Of a stretch of 64,000 bases of DNA, positions 55,389 through 64,000 are shown one piece after another. Source of the DNA: Stereum hirsutum FP-91666 SS1 (Eukaryota; Basidiomycota; Agaricomycetes; Russulales; Stereaceae); assembly GCF_000264905.1 (NCBI RefSeq), contig NW_006763132.1:1958719-2022718 (forward strand). Direction: 5' to 3'. The translations under genes and the position numbers were made by a program. The notes beneath the pieces were generated by a model that worked only from the letters and a program-made list of their open reading frames with translations, did no database searches and was not told where the DNA came from. The stretch's first letter is position 1. The number at the start of each line of letters is the position of its first letter.

Positions 55389-58300
55389 ATGGCTGGTGGA
55401 GGAGATGTTTCTGCAGTCTCATATGCTGCTACCCGTAGGAAAGCACTGGCCGGCCAGTCAGGATGGGTACGTCCAACCTCTACCTATGGCGAGACTATTT
55501 GTCTTATCCGTCCGCTCGCACAGGCTGGTTTGGTGCACAACCGCAGAGTATTCGCAACTGCGGTCTTCGCATCTCTCGGTGGCTTGTAGGTTTCTCTTAA
55601 CACAACTTCCAATGTGTCCGTTCTGACCAATATTCGTGTAGGCTTTATGGTACGTTCTTGACTAAGCTTGACTCGACACAGTTGCTTGACGCACATGTGG
55701 TACGATAGGTTACAATCAGGTATGTTGGTCACTGTAGGATCTAGTAAGATATACACTGACAGCCTCATGCCAGGGTGTTTTTTCTGGAGTCCTTGGGTAC
55801 GATGCTTATTTCATGGACAAACTTCTCGCGATCTGCTCACCTCGTTGGACAGGATGCATAACTTTGAACAGAGGATGGCGTCAGCAGTTGATGACACTAA
55901 TACCAAGGGCTGGCTTGTGTCTATCCTGGAGTTGGGAGCGTGGTTTGGAGTCCTCGTCAGCGGGTTTCTCACAGACAAATTGTCCAGGAAGTACACCATT
56001 CTACTCGGTATGTGGGTGACTTCTGAACGAGTCAGGACAAAAATGATGAAGTGCGCCCACAGCCGTTATCGTGTTCTGCATTGGCGTCATTGTACAAACC
56101 GCCGCCTTCCAGCCGTCATCCATCTACGGAGGTCAGTGAGTTTACTCTCTATATAAGGGCACTCCAATGACCACGCGGTATGTCACAGGTCGATTTGTGA
56201 CGGGTATGGGTGTGGGGGCCTTAAGTGCTGCCGTCCCCTTATACAAGTGATTTATTTTTAAATATAATATCATTGATCCGTACCGCTGACGTTGTTTATA
56301 GTGCGGAGGTTGCACCTCCCGAGGTTAGAGGCAGTCTCGTAGCTCTCCAACAGCTTGCGATCACCTTTGGGATCATGGTATCTTTCTGGATCGATTACGG
56401 AACGAACTTCATCGGTGGTTCTGGCGACACACAGAGCGAGGCTGCATGGCGTATCCCCATTGCCTTACAATTAGTTCCCGCCATTATTCTCGGCGTTGGC
56501 GTGCTTTTCATGCCGTTCTCACCGGTACGCCGTCCTTATCTCCTCCGTGATCTCCTTCGCTCACAGTGGGGTGTGGCCAATCATTAAATAGAGGTGGCTG
56601 ATGAACAAAGGACGTGAAGAAGAGGCCTTGACCGTTTTAGCCCGCGCACGCTATCTTCCCGTGGATGACGAACTAGTGCAGATTGAGTTCTTGTGAGTGG
56701 TCCGGAATACGTGTTTTTCAATTTCTTTTTATTCTTTTTTTAAAAAATATATATTTTGTTTCAGGGAGATCAAAGCCCAGGTTGTATTTGAACAGGAAGT
56801 CTCACAGGAGAAGTTCCCTCACCTCCAAGATGGCAGTCGCAAGTCAGACTTCAAACTGGGGTTCTATAGCTATCTAAGTCTATTGACAACGAAGAGTACG
56901 TTTTGACGCTTTTTGTGATTGCCGTGCAAATCATTAATGCCCCGTCTTTAGCTCTGTTCTTCCGTTTGTTGATAACGACTCTTACTATGTTCTTCCAGCA
57001 ATGCTTGTATCTGTTCTAATGTTCCTGCTGGTGCCGATGCTTACTCGTTGATTTTTACAGGGACGGGCGTCAATGCGATCCTGTACGTGTCGTGCGATGT
57101 TACTTACTTCTCTGAGCCATGACTCATCAAGCCCACCAGTTACTACGCACCTACTATCTTCCAAGAACTCGGCTTGACCGGCAACACAAACTCGCTTCTT
57201 GCCACCGGAGTGGTCGGCATTGTGTGAGAAATGATCATTCACCACTTCCGCCCGCCTCGCTTCTGAGATGTACGCGAACTTCTCTTAGGATGTTCCTAGC
57301 CACCATCCCGGCTGTTATCTGGATTGATAAAATTGGCCGCAAACCCATCTTGATTTCTGGAGCGTTCATTATGGCTGCGTAAGTGGTGTTGTCGAATACT
57401 GTGGCGGCAGTCTAATCAACGGTGTTGAGAATAGGTGTCACTTCATCGTCGCAATCCTCACCGCAAGATTCTCCGACGATTGGCCTGCGTGAGTCATTTA
57501 CATCTATGATTGTATAGATTCAAGAAGTTGACCACAGTGTTTCGCAGGCACCGTGGTATGTGGCATTTTGTTCTTTCTGCAATATGGAGGTTGTTCTCAG
57601 TTTTATCGTACAGCCGCTGGATGGGTTGCATGCGCATTTGTCTGGGTCTTTGCGGCTGGTGAGTTGTGTTGATACCATCCAGGCGATATCACAAGCTAAT
57701 AGACATGCAGCCTTTGGTTATAGTTGGTGAGTTTTAAGAACAACTCTATATATTTCGGACGAGATAAGCCTAAAAGATTTTTCGGACAAAAGGGGGCCCG
57801 TATCATGGGTAGTCGTGGCGGAGGTCTGGCCCATGAGTGTCCGTGGAAAGGGTATTTCAATCGGCGCATCCTCAAACTGGGTCAGTAACGCGTTACCATA
57901 TTCGTATACCCCGTGCTGACGTTTTATCCTTAGATGAACAACTTTATTGGTATGTGCAACGCAGGTTTTTGTGGACGACTTATTGAACAGAATCGTTTTG
58001 ACAGTCGGCCAAGTCACCCCCACTATGCTGGCTCATATTGGCTACGGGACGTTTGTCTTCTTCGGCGTAAGTTATGTCACCTCCCTCACAATGTCTCACT
58101 CGCTGACCTCTTACAGCTATGGGCTTTCCTCGGCGGCGTTTTCATCTGGATGTTTGTACGTTGCATTTTCCAATCATTCATATTCTTCAAGTCCCTAACA
58201 ATAAGCGATGTACAGGTGCCCGAAACTAAAGGGCTTACCTTGGAAGAAATGGACGAGGTCTTCGGCGACTCTGCAGGGACAGCACTGGCAGACCAGCAGC

Positions 58301-58404
58301 GACATGCCGATATCAGCCGCCGCCTTGGTCTCGACAAGGTTGGTCAGGATCATGGAGATGTATTCAACAACGACGACAAGAGTTCCCAGAAAGAGAAGGT
58401 TTGA
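55389..58404 (+). CDS. MFS sugar transporter
   Basis: Sugar-porter family transporter, 560 residues and twelve predicted helices, from 24 exons. Exon ends: 55389-55466, 55524-55585, 55642-55649, 55709-55719, 55774-55796, 55853-56007, 56063-56131, 56189-56246, 56302-56524, 56592-56692, 56765-56895, 56952-57002, 57061-57082, 57140-57223, 57289-57378, 57435-57488, 57548-57555, 57614-57658, 57711-57726, 57793-57880, 57934-57949, 58005-58066, 58117-58155, 58216-58404. Signatures: [58 protein letters not shown] and [16 protein letters not shown]. Exons of 8, 11, 22 and 23 bases occur, and intron 12 appears to use a GC donor (57003). The substrate is probably a hexose or related sugar. Confidence 0.92.
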
Positions 58405-59399
58405 CGATACTATAATGAGATGGATATTTCCGCTGTCACCCATTTGCTCAATAGTCCCGTTCTATGCCATGAAATGATTTCTTTCAACTGCGTACCTAAG
58501 TTATCTGTCGAATAAAGACGGATTGTAATTGTCTTCGTATTGCCAATGCTACAGGCCGCATCGTTTACATTAGCTTTGATGCAGACCCTGCAAGGTCGAC
58601 AGTTCATACCTCTCTGACCTGACTCTGAAGTCTACAGCGCGCCCAGTCGTCCTTCGATAGACATTCACCAGCTGCAAAATATCCGATAGTCACCCCCGAT
58701 CCATGAACTTCGACTCTCAAAGAGCCATCAACAATAAATGGATACCGAAGGCGCAGCCCCCATCGGGGAGTGCTTCGTTGTTGTAGACAGCGAGGGTATT
58801 GGGCACTATAAAAGCTGTGGCGGGCACTTGTCGAATACTGCTTCCAATACATGGGTTGCAGAGGGACGTCTAGAGCTTGTCGACTGGTAGGCTTTGTCGT
58901 CTGGTTCTCAATGTATGTCCTTTTGCCCCTCCGCTCTACAGAAATGGAGAAGGCTCGAAGTATAGCTGTACATGTGCACGCGGAGTTTGAAACAACCTTC
59001 TTGATCAAATTTCCTTTCTCAGTAACACCGTATACTCAAACCGTTGCTGCTATCAGCGAAAGCCATCCAGGAAATCACTCGAATGTAAACCCAAAACTTG
59101 CCACTGGATGAGAATATCCATTACTGGGCAACTAAAACAACAATCATACAAAAAACCCGAAAAGAAATGTCCGAATTGCTCGCCACACCATACACCACAC
59201 CTCATGCTCTACAACTCCTTCTCCGGAGTATGAATATGGCGAATCCCCATAGCCCTTCGCAAGGTCTGAACGAATGATCACGATGGTAAGAGTGCAGGAT
59301 GATAAATGATGTTGGCGTCAACAAGACCTATAGGCAGATGGTCAGCTGCGTTTCAATGAGCAGGTATTTGGTCGCACGAACGAAAATAAACGTACGGAT
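58405..59399. other. intergenic, unsupported open frames
   Basis: Open frames exist on both strands (minus 58604-59008, plus 58851-59111, the latter preceded by a CTATAAAAG box at 58805). Neither shows a motif or confident splice structure, so no gene is called. Confidence 0.35.
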
Positions 59400-59534
59400 C
59401 TAAGCAATAACGCAATAAGTCGAGTTTCCACCTCCGCTCTCCGACTCTACGGGGCCCGATGGCAGAGACGTGACCTCGCTCTCTGTGGTGGCGGCAGAGG
59501 CAGAGACAATGGTGTCGTTCTTGAAGGAGTCCAT
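59400..59534 (-). CDS. CaaX mating pheromone precursor
   Basis: A 44-residue peptide starting MDSFKNDTIV and ending GGGNSTYCVIA, followed directly by a stop. Length, small polar composition and the C-terminal CVIA CaaX box are the hallmarks of basidiomycete lipopeptide pheromone precursors, which are farnesylated and carboxymethylated on the Cys and cleaved N-terminally to release about 9-14 residues. The acidic VESES stretch before GGGNSTYC would be the probable cleavage region. The frame is open further upstream, but the Met at 59534 gives the family length. Transcription would be minus strand. No pheromone receptor (STE3 type) was recognised within the window, so it may be an unlinked or non-mating-type copy. 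Confidence 0.8.
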   Translation of the reverse strand: MDSFKNDTIVSASAATTESEVTSLPSGPVESESGGGNSTYCVIA

Positions 59535-60151
59535 TGGGAGGGTGTGTGAGGTGTTTGGACGGAGAAGTGATTGAGTGAGAGTTTGGGTTGGGTAGGTGGA
59601 TAGAGAGTGTGTGGAAGAGTGCTTTCGAGTTGAGAGCTCTGGAGGAATAACGCTCACTCGAGGTGGCTTTATATACATTTTTTCGACCACAGTTCAGGAG
59701 TCGGGACGGCACAGGAAGGCAATAATGTGTTCATTATCAAGCACCCATAACGGTATTGGATTGAAGTGAAACAGCGCGGGACATATGGCGAGCGGGTCCT
59801 CTTACCGCCCTGGACAAGAACAATAAGACTTGGTGGTGCCAACGGTGGGAAGACGACTGGGAAAATATAATTTCCGCCGGGCGGGCTGTACACACAGTCG
59901 AACAAGAGCGGAAGTAACGAGCGACAGCTAGGGCAGAGCTTCGCAATTTCACAAATATCTGTAATTGCGGAAGAGTAGCAACAGTACGACCACGAAGGAG
60001 GCGTGTGAGGACTGACGCTGTTTCGGTGAGGACGATGTCTCGGAGAAAGAGAGGGGAATGTCCCACACCACGAACCTAGATCACAAAGCTCTTTCGATGA
60101 CGGTATAGCGGCCAGAACGTCCCTGGCAAGATGGCACAGACTATACAGAGA
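59535..60151. other. upstream region of pheromone gene
   Basis: No gene recognised. It should hold the pheromone promoter; I found no unambiguous pheromone-response element by eye. Confidence 0.4.
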
Positions 60152-61000
60152 TTATTTCCTTACAAGACACGACGTGTCGCCTGTGTTGTACAGAGTGGAT
60201 GCAAACAAGCATCGTCTGTTTGCCGGTGGGAACATCGAAAGTGGTAAACGATAACTAGCCGCCCGAGCACATGCGAAACTAATATGGCAATGCCGGTGTT
60301 TCATAACACGTGTAAGCACTGCACAGTCGCTTGGGCACAGATCGGGCTGGACCTGGACGGAGGGTACAATGCCCGTGGACATTGGGATGAACAAGACACA
60401 ATGTCTCACCGAATTCCCATGGGAGAGTGACGGAGGTATATACGGACAATAACAGCCCACATCTGTCTTCCACATAGAACGACTTCCTGTTCTCAGAAAA
60501 GGATCAACAATGGGCAATACTCGCCCGAGGTCCAGCAAGAGAATGCCCAGGCCGTGATTATATGTTCCGGGAGTGTGAGCCTGAGGGCCGACGGATTCAG
60601 ATACGAGCCCGTAGAGGTATTTCAACCGCGCAAGCTGTCGAACGTCACGAAATGTTGACACAACGGACGAACAAAGCCTTTTGGTTTCACTTGGTACCGG
60701 AAGCCCGGCACGACCGTAAGGGTCGATGAAAGTTGCTTCCGTTTCTGGATACCGAGGCTTCCCGGTGACGATGCCTAGGTGGCTATAAGCGAAATAGAAC
60801 GAGAGCGCGAGTGAGATAGTTCCGAGATACGAGCATAATTTGAACAGCGCCGACAACGACTCGGACACCGTAACTTCGAGGAAAACGCAATCCCGAGAGT
60901 GGCGAGAAGACCATGCCAGAGAAGGTGAAGTCAAAGCAGTCAGCGAGCGCAAGACGTTCAGTAACGGAACGCAAAGAGAAAGGAAAGAAACTAGACACAA
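60152..61000 (-). CDS. hypothetical protein, two N-terminal membrane segments
   Basis: A 282-codon uninterrupted frame, unusually long for chance here. Two hydrophobic stretches occur in the first 100 residues (MCLVSFLSLCVPLLNVL and YLGTISLALSFYFAYSHLGI); the rest is Cys-containing and unremarkable. No family is recognised and the composition is not typical of a conserved globular protein. The plus strand opposite 60913-61098 also has a basic frame, so the call is tentative. Confidence 0.35.
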   Translation of the reverse strand: MCLVSFLSLCVPLLNVLRSLTALTSPSLAWSSRHSRDCVFLEVTVSESLSALFKLCSYLGTISLALSFYFAYSHLGIVTGKPRYPETEATFIDPYGRAGLPVPSETKRLCSSVVSTFRDVRQLARLKYLYGLVSESVGPQAHTPGTYNHGLGILLLDLGRVLPIVDPFLRTGSRSMWKTDVGCYCPYIPPSLSHGNSVRHCVLFIPMSTGIVPSVQVQPDLCPSDCAVLTRVMKHRHCHISFACARAASYRLPLSMFPPANRRCLFASTLYNTGDTSCLVRK

Positions 61001-63831
61001 GCCTCAAGGCATCCAAGTCCGAGTCGAGAGTTGACAAAAATTCCCGCTACTTCAGTAGTGGGTCTTATAGGAAGTATCGATCGGTTTTTGGCTTGTAATG
61101 CGACGACCTTCCCTATATGGTAGATGCTGACCAATTTCTGACTCAGCTTTCACACGCAGGCCCTCGCCACACTTCGTGAACATCCGTTTTGTCAACCCAC
61201 TCCTAGTCCAAGTTATGAATTGTTTCTAAAGTATTCATGTCTGTTCATGTTTTTGAAAGCGTAACCTCGGCAAGGTGTGAAGTGTGGCACTAATGTACTA
61301 TGTCTGGGTCACGAAGCTGCTGGGCGAAGCCCTGCAGCGGCAGTGACCCCTTGCTGGAGTGGCACATCATGTTCTTCGGACGTTGTTAGTCCGTCAATCG
61401 CTGACCCTCAGTTTGCTCCGGGAAACAATTCGAAAGCATGAGACCAGTTGAACATTTTATGCTGCTCGTGTCCAATATGTTAGACTGGTACATTAGGAGC
61501 AGTAACTCAAAGGAAGTAGCGGGACCTGCCGTTCGCCGGCCTTACGCCTGCGTTATTCCACATGAAGGATCCCCGGCCGCAGCAGTAAGTTGACCAGCGG
61601 AGTTTGAACCAGAACCGCTAACTTTAAATCACGAAATATCCTGACGCCACTGTGGCACCGTTGTCCTGGAACAGAAATTCAAAGAGTACGGTTATAGTGC
61701 CTTTCGTATCCTCTGAAGAACACCTACCTTCTGTCTTCTGTCCAAGAATAACCAACATAGAATACATTTTTACTTAGCCAAAACTCCAATCATCTTCCAT
61801 CACACACACACGCATGTGCAGACGCCAATTCGACAGCAACACTAGTCACTTCAAGTTGTCATTCAATCTGGATTCGGATTCGGGTTCGAACTCAACGTCG
61901 AGGCAAACCAGACCTCGACAAAACAAAAACAAAAACAAAAACAAAGCCAACCGGTAAAACTGAGAAGAACAAGAATGAAAATAAAGGATAATAATGCACA
62001 GTGGAAGATGAAGGATGAAGGATGAAAGGTGAAGATGAAGATGAGAACAAGGACGAGGACGAGGACGGGAAATACTTAAACGTAAGGGGTTGCAAGATGA
62101 AGGTGAAGGGGAAGATTTGAAGGTGGAGGTGGGGGTAGCGGGGAAGGTAGAGGGGAAGGCGAAGGCGATGGAAGCAGTGTGTGGCGCGAAGCTTGAAATG
62201 GAAACAGTAATGTGAGACCCCCAAACGGAGGAAACGGAGGAAAGGTCAAGCTTAAGGGCCCGGGATGGACAGTCCCAGTGGGAATAGAGGTGGGTAGAGT
62301 GACTAGCTCAGCCCAGTCGGCAGTATGTGAGTAGCCATAGATGATAGCAGATGTGCAGACAAAAAAAAAACCAAAAAATTCGTGGATACGGTGCGAAAGA
62401 AAGTAAACAGGCATGGTGTGATGTGTTGTGATGTGATGCGAGCAGCAATACAGAGATGAGTAGTGTTCGTATGTAAGTAAGTAAGTAAGTAAAGATGTGA
62501 CGATTGCAAAAAAAAGAACAGAACACATGGAATCACGAGAATATCCGGATAGGAGGAAGGTGGCAGTGATATGAACGGAGGAGCCGACGGGGGGGGGGGA
62601 GGCAGGCAGGCAGGCACGAAGTACGAAGTACGGGCAGCGGACAGGGCGGGGATGAACGAAAGACCGAGCGCAACGCTGCCTGCAGTGAATTCATGCAGTG
62701 GAACAGTGAACAGGACAGTAGATTGAGCTTCGCACTGAGGTTACATGTATTGTAAAAGAGCTCGATGGTGTCAATGGGAAGTATTTCGGTCATCGTGTTA
62801 TGCCATGCCATGCCCGCGGCACGCCGTATCCTCCAGCCGTCGTTATGTACCCACACCCAAACGCCGACACAAGCCGCCATTAATCCATCAATAGCCCCTC
62901 ATGCGATCTGGGGGCCCGGGCAGACGCAGACGCGAAACATTCATCATATCGCACGACTGATTCGCAGGGGATGTTTAGCGATGACTGATCGCCGGCGCCG
63001 ACGTCGACGTCGACGGTTCCGGCGAATATAGCAAATCCGTCGACTCCGGGTTGATGACAGGAAAGCGAGGGAACATAATGGACGCGAGAAAGTGAGGAGA
63101 GAGTGGAATGCTGGAAGAGGAGAGAATCACAGCGAAAGATGGCGTGCGTTGGCGTTGTATGGTCTCGGGAAGTGTGGCGGGGAAGACGAGCGAGGTGACG
63201 GTGACAATCCGATCGCGTGAAAAGTTGAGGATTGGCGCGAGAGCGAGACGAGGCGGGGTGTGTGTGGTGTGTGTAATGCGAAAAATCTACAATCGCTGCT
63301 CATACTCAAACCCCCTGTGGCGTCGGCTGCTGCTGCACCACCGGATGTGTACCGTGCGTATTATGCCCGTTATGCGTCGTATGCACGTCTCTCGATTGCT
63401 CCTATGGGAGGGAGAAGAGAAGAGGCGCGTCAGAAGTCAGAACCAGTATCAGGATTATGAGTAGGTTGCAAGATGGAAAGCATTTGAACGAAAGTAAAAA
63501 GAAAACAAAGTAAAGAAGAAGAAAGGCCTCCATCCATCCTCAACCCATCCACGACCCATCCACACACACATACGCTCGCCACACCACGCCAAGCCGCCTT
63601 CCCGCCAAAGACGTGCACCAGAAACACGAAAAGCGAAGAGGAAAAGCGCCCTCTCATCTCCCACCTCGCGCATGGGTCAACCGCACAAACCATGGGCGCA
63701 GCCATGCAAATCGAGCGTCAAACCATACGAATTGTAAACCGGGCGCCCAACCGCAGACCGAGCGCCCAACCACCAAGCAGACGGACGGAGGGACGGAAAG
63801 GACCAACGCCCCGCATCACCCCCGAACCATG

Positions 63832-63873
<42 letters not shown>

Positions 63874-64000
63874 GTCGTCGGTTCGCATCTCAACGAAGGC
63901 AACACACATCCCATCAACCATCCAATCGATCAAAGGTTGACCATGAACCGTGAAGCAACCAAACCCGCACCCGCACCCGCACGACCACGAAAACCACATC
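61001..64000. other. gene-poor 3 kb with simple repeats
   Basis: No supported coding sequence. The stretch is rich in strand-asymmetric purine or pyrimidine tracts and microsatellites: (AAAAAC)n at 61918-61941, (TAAG)n at 62472-62491, a G run with (GGCA)n at 62590-62616, CATC-type tracts at 63530-63580, (ATC)n at 63833-63872, and (CCCGCA)n at 63964-63982. Many long frames here are products of composition. It could be the long 5' region or promoter of a gene beyond the window. Confidence 0.5.
63833..63872. repeat. (ATC)n microsatellite
   Basis: About 13 uninterrupted ATC triplets, preceded by ATGATC and followed by GTCGTCGG. Confidence 0.95.

Noticed and set aside
61575..61670. tRNA-like sequence on the minus strand with GCCACAGTGG and GGTTCAAACTCC
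   Set aside because: The A- and B-box-like motifs are imperfect (an extra base in the B box), the anticodon arm does not form and no acceptor stem pairs, so it is not called as a tRNA.
62076..62528. Pro/Leu/Tyr-rich minus-strand frame of 150 codons
   Set aside because: Arises from low-complexity purine tracts and microsatellites; no motif or splice context.
63718..63999. Frame encoding a poly-Asp run
   Set aside because: The Asp run is a direct read of the (ATC)n microsatellite; no gene evidence.
1..64000. CRISPR arrays, bacterial operons, ribosome-binding sites
   Set aside because: The sequence is clearly fungal nuclear DNA with spliceosomal introns; no regularly spaced direct repeats of CRISPR type are present.

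Overview
The window is nuclear DNA of a filamentous basidiomycete, most likely an agaricomycete. The evidence is: intron-dense genes with introns mostly of 40-70 bases and very small exons; basidiomycete-type families (DUF6533 membrane protein, F-box/leucine-rich proteins, GH5 endoglucanase with an N-terminal CBM1, TMEM165/GDT1, SARAF, CaaX mating-pheromone precursor); and fungal transposons. No rRNA or convincing tRNA gene was seen. Exon coordinates were worked out by hand from splice signals, reading frame and family motifs, without transcript data.

Layout. 549-4351 is a DNA transposon carrying an apparently intact three-exon DDE transposase and long diverged inverted repeats. A small palindromic MITE (5049-5249) and a seven-exon membrane protein gene (5562-7576) follow. 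A complete Ty3/gypsy chromovirus (7795-13295) with identical 258-bp LTRs and a 5-bp target duplication comes next. Two tandemly duplicated F-box/LRR-like genes lie at 13764-18821; the left copy is interrupted by a 942-bp element. After a GPI-anchored protein gene come OLA1, a nuclease-family relic, a wax-synthase-like acyltransferase and another F-box-like gene, whose first intron holds a 616-bp mariner-type MITE.

The right half is denser. It holds an IMD/IVY1-like BAR protein, a DUF6533 membrane protein, a small unknown gene, a GDT1-like Golgi ion transporter, a PITH protein, a TUG/UBX protein, a 17-exon calpain with a ZZ finger, a protein with a nucleotidyltransferase-like motif, a SARAF homologue, a 19-exon cellulase (with an inferred 4-base exon) and a 24-exon sugar transporter. 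A 44-residue CaaX pheromone precursor follows. The last 3 kb are gene-poor and rich in simple repeats.

Functional links. The secreted cellulase and the sugar transporter lie side by side on the same strand, with G-rich CreA/Mig1-like sites upstream of the transporter, which would fit a carbon-acquisition pair. SARAF, GDT1 and calpain all relate to calcium or divalent-ion handling but are not close enough to call a cluster. No pheromone receptor gene was recognised near the pheromone precursor. The most unusual signals are splicing oddities (4-, 8- and 11-base exons, three apparent GC-AG introns, one apparent GT-TG intron), a duplicated coding-like segment inside an OLA1 intron, and the mobile-element insertions.
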